Part shown: piece by piece, positions 1 to 6,183 of the stretch | How the letters are laid out: each line of letters opens with the position of its first letter | Numbering within the stretch: position 1 is the first letter of the stretch | From: an uncultured Porphyromonadaceae bacterium | GTDB lineage: Bacteria > Bacteroidota > Bacteroidia > Bacteroidales > Muribaculaceae | Length of the DNA stretch: 6,306 bases | Assembly: GCA_947178565.1 (NCBI GenBank) | Contig: CAMWYV010000075.1 | Coordinates: 1 to 6,306, forward strand | Direction of reading: 5' to 3' | Position numbers and translations under genes: made by a program | The notes under the pieces: model-generated | The model's database searches: none | What the model saw: only the letters and a program-made list of their open reading frames with translations | What the model was told of the DNA's origin: nothing

Positions 1-278
1 CAGTTCATACTGCGGCGAGAGGATGGTTGCAAGAAAATATGTCATGGGAAATTAAATTCGGATGGCGCAAGGCGTATGGAAACGGTTTTATGGCTCTTGT
101 TCCCCCTCGCCACAGCTATTCAGCCCTCGCTTCTGTCAGATGGTTTGTGCCGTCGGTAAAAAATCTCACAATAAATGGAAGTCTGGCGCTTGACAGAGGT
201 AAGTTACCGGCTAATACTTTTGGAGCGGAAATCTCTGTAGCATATTCCGGTGTTATTTTTTCAAGGAGTAAGAGATGA
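1..278 (+). CDS. C-terminal fragment of an outer-membrane beta-barrel protein, probably capsule-assembly Wzi-like
   Basis: The reading frame is open from the left edge (first whole codon at position 3) to a TGA at 276-278. It gives 91 residues, so the gene starts outside the window. The visible part alternates short aromatic and hydrophobic strands with polar turns (SWEIKFGWRKAYGNGF, YSALASVRWFVP, LTINGSLALDRG, FGAEISVAYSGVIF), as expected of transmembrane beta-strands. The closing pattern 'ALDRGKLPANTFGAEISV' is reminiscent of the C-termini of the Bacteroidetes Wzi/capsule-assembly family, outer-membrane proteins thought to help anchor surface polysaccharide. That family assignment comes from memory of the pattern. 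A generic outer-membrane barrel is the fallback. A TTG or ATG near the left edge could be mistaken for a start, but the frame continues upstream of both. The stop overlaps the start of the next gene (ATGA), suggesting translational coupling. Confidence 0.6.
   Translation, partial: VHTAARGWLQENMSWEIKFGWRKAYGNGFMALVPPRHSYSALASVRWFVPSVKNLTINGSLALDRGKLPANTFGAEISVAYSGVIFSRSKR
263..268 (+). promoter_or_regulatory. Shine-Dalgarno site of the lipoprotein gene
   Basis: AAGGAG lies six bases before the ATG at 275, inside the last codons of the upstream barrel gene. It is a near-ideal ribosome binding site. The other genes here have weak or no such sites, as is usual in Bacteroidetes. It supports the start at 275 and re-initiation after the upstream stop. 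Confidence 0.6.
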
Positions 279-700
279 AAATAAGTCTTTACATATTGTT
301 CATATTGGCGGCTTTGGTTCTTGGAGCGGTTGGCTGTAACAGAAACAACGGTGACATCGGTGCATGGTTCGGTACATGGCAATTGGTCTCGATAACGGAT
401 CTTTCGGGAGAGCTGATACCGATGGGCAATACGGTGATTGTAAAATTTCAGAACGACATAATTCAGACCACGCGGCAATTCGGTCACTACGATTCAGAGG
501 AATACTACGCAAACTGGAGAGAGTCAGGAAAAAAACTTGTTATAGACGGAGTGGGCAAATCTATCGCTCCGGAACTGCATCTGCCGGGCAACTCGGTCGT
601 TGAGCTTGAAATAGTTCGTCGTCCCGCTACCGTTATGGTGTGGAAATATGTCGATGCTGAAGGAAACGGCTATGAATATAATCTGAAACGTCTGTATTGA
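275..700 (+). CDS. Small lipoprotein with a lipocalin-like domain
   Basis: This 141-residue protein begins with a lipoprotein signal: a short basic start (MK), a hydrophobic stretch over residues 3-20, and a lipobox-like LGAVGC with the lipidated Cys at 21. Mature sequence starts C-N-R-N-N-G-D. It lacks the acidic +2 residue linked to inner-membrane retention in enterobacteria, and it lacks an obvious Bacteroidetes surface-export motif. A periplasm-facing outer-membrane location is therefore the default inference. Residues about 29-141 are strand-rich, with 'GTWQL' (33-37) near the start of the fold and a final 'YEYNLKRLY'. This resembles the small lipocalin-like lipoproteins common in Bacteroidetes ('G.W.L' start, about 110 residues). 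The ligand and role are unknown. The start overlaps the stop of the barrel gene and has a good ribosome site, so the two are probably co-expressed. The next gene, rpoN, begins two bases after its stop. Confidence 0.75.
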   Translation: MKISLYILFILAALVLGAVGCNRNNGDIGAWFGTWQLVSITDLSGELIPMGNTVIVKFQNDIIQTTRQFGHYDSEEYYANWRESGKKLVIDGVGKSIAPELHLPGNSVVELEIVRRPATVMVWKYVDAEGNGYEYNLKRLY

Positions 701-702
701 CT

Positions 703-2136
703 ATGAAAGAATCACTTCAGTTAAGCCAGAAACAGAAATTGCACCAGTCGCTTTCGCCGCTCCAGGTGCAGTTTGTGCGGGTTCTGGAGATGAATGGTCC
801 CGAAATAGAGGAGGCGGTTGAGCGTGAGCTTGAAGAGAATCCCGCTCTTGAGGTGAACATCGATTCTCCCATTAATGAGAAAGAGGAAGACTCGTTCAAC
901 GAAACAGCAGAAGATATTCAGCTTGCCGACTATAGAAGCGAGGATGATATTCCATCCTATCGTTTTGAAGCACACAATCATAGTGTGGGTGAAGCTGTGT
1001 TTGAGCCGATAGCGGTGCAGGGCGGAGGTTCGCTTATGGAGCAGCTCAATAGTCAGCTTGCCCAGATGCACCTGACAGATAAGCAGATGCGACTTGCCGG
1101 AATCATAACCGGCAATCTGGATAATAACGGATATATGACGCGTGCGATTGGCGCGATTGCCGATGATGCGGCTATCCATGAGGGTATAGATGCTACTCCC
1201 GAGGAGGTTAGGAATGTGTGGGATATAGTGCGCACTCTTGAGCCTGTTGGAGTTGGAGCGGTGGATCTGCGCGATTGCCTTCTGCTGCAGTTGAAGGCAA
1301 AGCCGGAGAGTGCGGATGTTAAGGTTGCCAGAGAGATTGTAGAGCATAATTTTGACCTGTTGAGCCGCATGGATTTTGACCGGTTGCGAAGAGTACTGAA
1401 AGTGAATGAAGATCAGCTTCGTGATGCGATGAGCGTGATTCGTTCGCTTGATCCCAAGCCGGGAGGTGCCTCTGTATCGGGGGATGGAGAAGATAAGATG
1501 CGCCACATTACTCCGGATTTCATTGTGGACAATGAGGGGGGAACATTGACTCTCACTGTGCCAAACCGCATTCCGGCACTGCATGTAGAGAAAAGTTTTG
1601 CCGATGCCGATGTTGAGGTTAGTGAGGCTACACCGGGCAGACAGGCTGAGGCAAAGGCGTTTATAAAAGGCAGAAGGGATGATGCAGCAAGTTTCATCAA
1701 GGCTCTTGACATGAGAAATGAAACCCTCACGAGGGTTATGACCGCGATAATGAAGATTCAGCGGGATTTCTTCCTGACTGATGATGAACAGACGCTCAAG
1801 CCTATGATTCTTAGAGATATATCCGATATTACTGGCTATGACCTTTCTGTGATAAGCCGGGCTGCATCCGGCAAATATGTGGCTACGCGTCAGGGTATCT
1901 ATCCCCTTAAATTCTTTTTCAGCGAGCGTCCCAAAGAAAATTCCGACACTTCCTCCCATGAAGTCATGGCTGTCCTTAAAGCTATGATAGAAAAAGAGGA
2001 TAAATCCGCTCCTATGAGTGATGAGGCGATTGCGACGGCAATGTCATCGCAGGGCTATGAAATAGCACGGCGTACAGTGGCGAAATATCGCGAAAAAGCC
2101 GGAATACCGATAGCGAGATTAAGAAGAAACGTTTGA
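703..2136 (+). CDS. rpoN: RNA polymerase sigma-54 factor RpoN
   Basis: Sigma-54 binds core RNA polymerase and directs it to -24/-12 promoters. There transcription needs an AAA+ enhancer-binding activator. The 477-residue protein has all the expected parts. Region I is the Gln/Leu-rich N-terminus, 'LSQKQKLHQSLSPLQ' running to 'ELEENPALE', the activator-interaction segment. An acidic linker follows (about residues 55-85). The core-binding region includes 'LDPKPG' (249-254) and 'ITPDFIV'. Next come 'QRDFFLTDDEQTLKPM' (FF at 356-357), the helix-turn-helix 'DLSVISRAASGKYVATRQG' (from residue 380), and the diagnostic RpoN box ARRTVAKYRE (455-464) close to the C-terminus. Length is normal for the family. 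I chose the ATG at 703, which gives the typical MK-start and a two-base gap after the lipoprotein stop. An in-frame TTG at 697 would add two residues and overlap that stop. No activator gene lies in the window, so its regulon cannot be read here. Confidence 0.97.
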   Translation: MKESLQLSQKQKLHQSLSPLQVQFVRVLEMNGPEIEEAVERELEENPALEVNIDSPINEKEEDSFNETAEDIQLADYRSEDDIPSYRFEAHNHSVGEAVFEPIAVQGGGSLMEQLNSQLAQMHLTDKQMRLAGIITGNLDNNGYMTRAIGAIADDAAIHEGIDATPEEVRNVWDIVRTLEPVGVGAVDLRDCLLLQLKAKPESADVKVAREIVEHNFDLLSRMDFDRLRRVLKVNEDQLRDAMSVIRSLDPKPGGASVSGDGEDKMRHITPDFIVDNEGGTLTLTVPNRIPALHVEKSFADADVEVSEATPGRQAEAKAFIKGRRDDAASFIKALDMRNETLTRVMTAIMKIQRDFFLTDDEQTLKPMILRDISDITGYDLSVISRAASGKYVATRQGIYPLKFFFSERPKENSDTSSHEVMAVLKAMIEKEDKSAPMSDEAIATAMSSQGYEIARRTVAKYREKAGIPIARLRRNV

Positions 2137-2148
2137 TTCTGAATAAAT

Positions 2149-2760
2149 ATGAAAAGAGTAAGTCAAATACTGTCAACTGTTTTCTCTCCTTTGTTTGTGC
2201 CGACCTATGGCGTTGCCATGGCATTTTGGTGCACGATGCTTTCAATCACTCCGCTTGGGGTGCGTTGGCGCTTCATGCTCACTGTTTTTGGGGTGACATG
2301 CGTCATACCAGCGTTACTTATTTATGGGTTGCATCGTGCCGGTATAATTAAAGATCCCGGACTTAACAACCGTACTGAGCGTACTATACCGTATATTCTC
2401 ACCGCTTTGAGCTACGGTGCCTCCGCATGGATTCTCGCCCACGCCAAAGCTCCGTCATGGCTCTGGCTTTTTATGATCGGTGGACTTGTTGCCGTGGCGG
2501 TTAATGCGATTGTTAACCGTTGGTGGAAAATCAGCGCACACCTTGCCGCTATGGGTGGGCTTGTGGCTCTGACTTTTCGCATAGCCTTGAGCCATACCGT
2601 TTTGCCCGGTTTCCCGTTTATATGGATGGCTATTGCAACTATTCTTGCTGCAGGGGCTGTAGGCACTGCGAGGGTGTATCTCGACAGGCATACGGTCGGT
2701 CAGGTAGGTGCCGGATTTCTTAATGGATTTGTGTGTGTATTTATTGTAACAGCATTTTAA
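2149..2760 (+). CDS. Polytopic membrane protein related to PAP2 phosphatases
   Basis: The 203-residue protein is almost entirely hydrophobic, with about six or seven membrane segments (roughly residues 10-33, 42-62, 80-98, 104-122, 130-148, 155-173 and 186-203). Three spots match the PAP2 phosphatase layout in order. 'NRTERTIP' (74-81) sits where K-x6-R-P is expected. 'KISAH' (127-131) stands for the P-S-G-H motif. 'ARVYLDRHTVGQVGAG' (174-189) stands for S-R-x5-H-x3-D. His131, Arg175 and His181 are thus present, but the last motif has Gln185 where canonical enzymes have Asp, and the Lys and Ser of the classic motifs are missing. Family members dephosphorylate lipid phosphates such as undecaprenyl or phosphatidylglycerol phosphate. 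Whether this one is active is uncertain. It starts 12 bases after rpoN and ends 12 bases before purE, so it is probably in the same transcript. Confidence 0.7.
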   Translation: MKRVSQILSTVFSPLFVPTYGVAMAFWCTMLSITPLGVRWRFMLTVFGVTCVIPALLIYGLHRAGIIKDPGLNNRTERTIPYILTALSYGASAWILAHAKAPSWLWLFMIGGLVAVAVNAIVNRWWKISAHLAAMGGLVALTFRIALSHTVLPGFPFIWMAIATILAAGAVGTARVYLDRHTVGQVGAGFLNGFVCVFIVTAF

Positions 2761-2772
2761 TATCAGATCAAT

Positions 2773-3279
2773 ATGAAACCACTTGTAAGCATAATCATGG
2801 GCAGCACATCCGATCTGCCTGTACTTAGCAAAGCGGCTGACTTTCTTGAAAAAATGGAAGTGCCTTTTGAAATGAACGCTCTCTCGGCACACCGTACCCC
2901 TCATGAAGTTGAAGAGTTTGCAACCGGTGCCGAGGCGCGCGGTCTGAAAGTTATCATCGCTGCGGCGGGAATGGCTGCCGCTCTCCCTGGAGTGATTGCG
3001 GCAATGACTCCGCTGCCTGTGATCGGTATTCCTATCAACTCCACCCTTTCAGGCACTGACGCTCTTCTCAGCATAGTTCAGATGCCTCCGGGTATCTCGG
3101 TCGCTACTGTGGGAATCAATGCGGCAATGAATGCTGCGGTTATGGCTGTGCAGATTCTCAGCCTGAGTGATGAGGCTCTAGCAAAGCGTTTTGCCGCATA
3201 TCGCGAAAGTCTGAAGGAGAAAATCGTTAAGGCGAACAAGGAACTAACTGAAATAAAATATAATTTCAAGACAAACTAA
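2773..3279 (+). CDS. purE: 5-(carboxyamino)imidazole ribonucleotide mutase PurE
   Basis: PurE makes 4-carboxy-5-aminoimidazole ribonucleotide in de novo purine synthesis, by rearranging N5-CAIR (class I) or carboxylating AIR directly (class II). It is cytosolic and normally octameric. The 168-residue length is standard. Visible signatures are 'MGSTSD' (9-14, phosphate-binding loop), 'SAHRTP' (38-43) with the catalytic His40 matching E. coli His45, 'PVIGIPI', and 'LLSIVQMPPGISVATVGI'. The SAHRTP form points to class I. The loop equivalent to E. coli 'GGAAHLPG' reads 'AGMAAALPG', so Ala70 stands at the position of E. coli His75. The start at 2773 gives the usual short N-terminus before the first strand. 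The partner gene purK is not in the window. The tail after residue 150 is a Lys/Glu-rich helix. Confidence 0.95.
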   Translation: MKPLVSIIMGSTSDLPVLSKAADFLEKMEVPFEMNALSAHRTPHEVEEFATGAEARGLKVIIAAAGMAAALPGVIAAMTPLPVIGIPINSTLSGTDALLSIVQMPPGISVATVGINAAMNAAVMAVQILSLSDEALAKRFAAYRESLKEKIVKANKELTEIKYNFKTN

Positions 3280-3299
3280 AGAATACTTTTTTCGGAAGT

Positions 3300-4982
3300 A
3301 TGGGAGTATTTGACTACAAGCGCAGACCCTCAAGCGAGGTTCGGGTAGGAAATGTTGTTATCGGCGGAACCAATCCGGTGAGGATACAGTCTATGACCAA
3401 TACATCCACTATGGATACACCGGGAAGTGTGGCGCAGTGCGAGAGAATACATTCGGCGGGTGCGGATATAGTGCGTCTCACCGCGCAGGGTGTGCGTGAA
3501 GCCGAGAATATCGGAAGAATCCGTGCGGAGCTTAGAAGCAAAGGGGTGGATGTGCCTCTTGTCGCTGACATTCATTTCAATCCCAAGGCTGCGTTTGAAG
3601 CGGCTCGGCAAGTAGAGAAAGTACGTATCAATCCCGGTAATTTTGTAGATCCGGGTAGAACTTTCCGAAAAATCTCATATACCGATGAGGAATATGCCGA
3701 AGAATTACGCAAAATAGATGAGGCTCTCACGCCGTTTCTGAAACTGTGTAGTGAGCATAATACGGCTATAAGAATAGGAGTTAACCACGGGTCGCTCAGC
3801 GACCGCATCATGAGCCGTTTCGGTGATACTCCCGCCGGAATGGTTGAGAGTGCGATGGAATTTTTGCGCGTGTGTGTAAGGCGTAATTTCACCGACGTTG
3901 TCATCTCTATCAAGGCTTCCAATGTCAGGGTGATGGTGGAGACGGTTCGTCGCCTTGTTCGCGCAATGGATAAGGAGAATATGCACTTTCCGCTGCATCT
4001 CGGTGTGACGGAGGCAGGTGACGGTGAGGACGGTAGGGTGAAATCGGCGGTGGGTATCGGCACTCTTCTTGCCGAAGGAATTGGTGATACTATCAGGGTT
4101 TCTCTCAGTGAGGCGCCGGAAAATGAAGTACCGGTTGCCGCATTTCTCGCAGACTATATCTCATCTTTTGAGAAAGCGCCCGCTATTGACGGGGAATATG
4201 CTCCCGCCTTTGATCCGATTAATCCCCGGCGCCGCTTATCGGTAGAGGCAGACGGCATCGGTGGAGACAGAGAGCCGGTGGTTATAGGCGCCGATAGCAA
4301 CGCTGAATATGATGCTGACAGTACGCCGGATGAATTTGCCGATACTTGGACAAATTATGTGGAGCTATCCGTTCCATGTAGCGATGATGAGTTGCGTCGG
4401 CTTCCGAAAAACACTCCGGTAGTTATAACTTCTACCCATCCTAATTATCAGGGAGCGGTGAGTGCGACCGTACATCGCATGACGACTCTCGGCATTGATA
4501 ATCCTGTTATTCTCAAAGTTGTCTATACCGGTATTACGGTAGAGGAAGTAATGCTCCGCGCAGCGGTTGATATGGGCGCTCCGCTTATGAATGGTCTTGC
4601 CGACGGTATCTGGATTGAATCTGACTCCATGACACCCGCGGCATTGTCTCACTTGGCGTTCGGTATTCTTCAGAGTGCGCGTTTAAGGATTTCCCGCACT
4701 GAATACATCGCCTGTCCGGGTTGCGGACGCACTCTTTTCAATCTTGAAACCACTCTCCGGCGCGTCAAGGAGGCTACAGCCGCACTTAAAGGTTTGAAAA
4801 TAGGTGTGATGGGCTGCATTGTTAACGGTCCCGGCGAGATGGCGGATGCAGACTACGGATATGTTGGTGCCGGAGTGGGTAAGGTGAGTCTTTATAAAGG
4901 TAAAGAGTGTATCGAAAAGAATATTCCTGAAGAGGACGCAGTGAAAAAACTTATCGAATTTATTGAAAAAGATAGGAAATGA
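3300..4982 (+). CDS. ispG: 4-hydroxy-3-methylbut-2-en-1-yl diphosphate synthase IspG (GcpE), long three-domain form
   Basis: IspG converts MEcPP to HMBPP, the penultimate step of the MEP isoprenoid pathway, using a [4Fe-4S] cluster. The N-terminal TIM-barrel domain (about 1-285) has 'PVRIQSMTNTSTMDT', 'VADIHFNPKAA', 'KVRINPGN', 'IRIGVNHGSLSDRIM' and 'LGVTEAGDGEDG'. The C-terminal cluster domain (about 460-560) has 'CPGCGRT', with Cys472 and Cys475, then 'GCIVNGPGE', with Cys506 and Glu513. This is the same spacing as E. coli Cys270, Cys273, Cys305 and Glu312, the cluster ligands. At 560 residues it is far longer than the E. coli protein (372). The extra part, roughly 285-455, is the A* insertion domain known from plant, chlamydial and Bacteroidetes enzymes. 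The start at 3300 gives the expected 'FDYKRRPSSEVRVG' N-terminus. It follows purE by 20 bases, and its stop overlaps the ribD start (ATGA). Confidence 0.97.
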   Translation: MGVFDYKRRPSSEVRVGNVVIGGTNPVRIQSMTNTSTMDTPGSVAQCERIHSAGADIVRLTAQGVREAENIGRIRAELRSKGVDVPLVADIHFNPKAAFEAARQVEKVRINPGNFVDPGRTFRKISYTDEEYAEELRKIDEALTPFLKLCSEHNTAIRIGVNHGSLSDRIMSRFGDTPAGMVESAMEFLRVCVRRNFTDVVISIKASNVRVMVETVRRLVRAMDKENMHFPLHLGVTEAGDGEDGRVKSAVGIGTLLAEGIGDTIRVSLSEAPENEVPVAAFLADYISSFEKAPAIDGEYAPAFDPINPRRRLSVEADGIGGDREPVVIGADSNAEYDADSTPDEFADTWTNYVELSVPCSDDELRRLPKNTPVVITSTHPNYQGAVSATVHRMTTLGIDNPVILKVVYTGITVEEVMLRAAVDMGAPLMNGLADGIWIESDSMTPAALSHLAFGILQSARLRISRTEYIACPGCGRTLFNLETTLRRVKEATAALKGLKIGVMGCIVNGPGEMADADYGYVGAGVGKVSLYKGKECIEKNIPEEDAVKKLIEFIEKDRK

Positions 4983-6043
4983 CGGTTGAACCGAAATATA
5001 TGGAGCGCGCGATTGAAATTGCGCGTAACGGGTTGGGATACGTAAGTCCTAATCCTATGGTCGGAGCCGTGATTGTGTATCACGACCGCATTATCGGCGA
5101 AGGGTATCACCGTAAGTTTGGGGGACCTCATGCCGAAGTCAATGCGGTTGCGTCTGTGAGTGAGGATGATAAGGAATATCTCACGGACAGTACTATGTAT
5201 GTTACCCTTGAACCGTGCTCGCACTATGGCAAAACTCCTCCATGCGCCGATCTGATTGTCCGCACGGGAATTCCGCGCGTAGTTGTAGGCTGTCTTGATC
5301 CTTTTGTAAAAGTAAGCGGCAGAGGTGTCGCTAAACTGAGAGATGCGGGTATAGAAGTAATTACCGGAGTGCTTGAAGCGGAATGCCGGCAGCTGAATAA
5401 GGTGTTTATGACCGCTCATACTTTCGGACGACCCTTCGTTACTCTGAAATGGGCTCAGAGCCGCGATGGTTTCATGGGTGGTATTAAGGATGGAGTTAAA
5501 GTGCCTGTCAAATTCTCATCAGCGGAATCAGCAGCGCTTGTTCATGCACTGCGCGCGCGTCATGATGCTGTTATTGTAGGTGCCGGTACCGTTCTGGCTG
5601 ATTCTCCTGCTCTTGATGTGCGGTTTTTCTCCGGCAATAATCCTGTGGTGGTGGTGATAGACCGCAGTGGCAAAGCATCAGAACAATGCGGAAATATCAC
5701 CGGTAGATTGCTGTATTATAGCGCGGTAAAGCCCTTGGTGGATAGAGCGGAGTGGATTCGATGCTCTTCCGATACATCGCTTCAGTATATTCTATCTGAC
5801 TTGTATTCAAAGGGTATAACAAGTGTGCTTGTTGAAGGCGGTGGTGAAATTCTATCCTCATTCATCACGGCGGGATGCTATGATGAGGCAAGGATTGAAA
5901 TAGCGCCTGTGAATCTCGGAGAGACTGGAACGACCGAAGCACCTGTGATAAACAGTATTCCATATAAGGTAGAAAATATTGGAGAGAATATAATAATGTA
6001 CTTCCGGAACAATAGCAATAATGGTGCTGTTTTAATGGAGTAA
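4979..6043 (+). CDS. ribD: Bifunctional riboflavin biosynthesis deaminase/reductase RibD
   Basis: RibD carries out two successive steps of riboflavin synthesis: zinc-dependent deamination of the pyrimidine made from GTP, then NADPH-dependent reduction of its ribose. The deaminase domain (about 1-145) shows 'SPNPMVGAVIV' (23-33), the zinc ligand and catalytic pair in 'HAEVNA' (His51, Glu53), and 'PCSHYGKTPPCAD' with zinc ligands Cys80 and Cys89. The reductase domain (about 150-350) shows 'RPFVTLKWAQSRDG' (151-164), 'LRARHDAVIVGAGTVLADSP' (191-210) with the closing 'LDVR', and 'LVEGGGEILSSFI' (from 284). Length, 354 residues, fits a fused enzyme. The ATG at 4979 overlaps the ispG stop and gives the usual 'M..E.KYM.RA' opening. 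A later ATG at residue 8 would cut into that conserved start. No other rib gene and no FMN riboswitch is visible here, so expression probably depends on the upstream genes. Confidence 0.96.
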   Translation: MTVEPKYMERAIEIARNGLGYVSPNPMVGAVIVYHDRIIGEGYHRKFGGPHAEVNAVASVSEDDKEYLTDSTMYVTLEPCSHYGKTPPCADLIVRTGIPRVVVGCLDPFVKVSGRGVAKLRDAGIEVITGVLEAECRQLNKVFMTAHTFGRPFVTLKWAQSRDGFMGGIKDGVKVPVKFSSAESAALVHALRARHDAVIVGAGTVLADSPALDVRFFSGNNPVVVVIDRSGKASEQCGNITGRLLYYSAVKPLVDRAEWIRCSSDTSLQYILSDLYSKGITSVLVEGGGEILSSFITAGCYDEARIEIAPVNLGETGTTEAPVINSIPYKVENIGENIIMYFRNNSNNGAVLME

Positions 6044-6079
6044 TAAGTAATATTCACAATTTCTATTAAAACAACTGTT

Positions 6080-6172
6080 ATGAAAAAGTTTCTTTTGTCT
6101 CTGGCCTCTTTGGTGGGAATCGGCTTCGGTGCGCAGGGGCTTCTTAATATCGGTGTTCGCGTAGGTCTTTAA
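6080..6172 (+). CDS. Possible 30-residue exported peptide or remnant of an outer-membrane protein gene
   Basis: A short ORF begins 36 bases after ribD with ATG-AAA-AAG and ends at a TAA. Its product opens 'MKKFLLSLASLVGIGFG' (1-17), a good basic-then-hydrophobic signal sequence, and continues 'AQGLLNIGVRVGL' (18-30). The tail resembles the first strand after the signal peptide in Bacteroidetes porin-like proteins ('..GVKAGLN..'), but the frame stops there. I see two readings: a real small secreted or membrane peptide, or the leftover 5' end of a beta-barrel gene whose remainder is gone. It lies between two same-strand genes, and the following ORF begins 11 bases after its stop. There is no strong ribosome site, only an A/T-rich leader, which is common in this phylum. 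No known family is recognised. Confidence 0.45.
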   Translation: MKKFLLSLASLVGIGFGAQGLLNIGVRVGL

Positions 6173-6183
6173 TTTATACGGCT

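Noticed and set aside
697..702. A TTG start for rpoN two codons upstream of the ATG.
   Set aside because: It overlaps the lipoprotein stop, lacks a ribosome site, and adds residues not expected at the RpoN N-terminus. The ATG at 703 is the simpler start.
721..1959. A 412-codon open frame on the minus strand across rpoN.
   Set aside because: It is in exact antisense register with rpoN codons, so it stays open simply because rpoN avoids TTA, CTA and TCA codons over this span. Its translation shows no recognisable domain, and the plus-strand product is unmistakably sigma-54.
3284..3291. A TACTTTTT stretch between purE and ispG resembling the Bacteroides -7 element TAnnTTTG.
   Set aside because: The final G is missing, no TTTG element sits at the right distance upstream, and the gap is only 20 bases.
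5006..5025. An inverted repeat (CGCGC ... GCGCG with A/T pairing inside) near the ribD start.
   Set aside because: A hairpin can be drawn, but it encodes conserved RibD residues (RAIEIAR), has no T-run, and no partner structure suggests a regulatory switch.
4892..5419. A 175-codon minus-strand frame across the ispG/ribD junction.
   Set aside because: It lies opposite two well-supported genes, covers conserved RibD motifs in antisense, and shows no domain of its own.
6044..6079. Possible terminator or promoter in the A/T-rich gap after ribD.
   Set aside because: No stem with a following T-run and no clear -33/-7 pair can be drawn. It is just a short A/T-rich leader.
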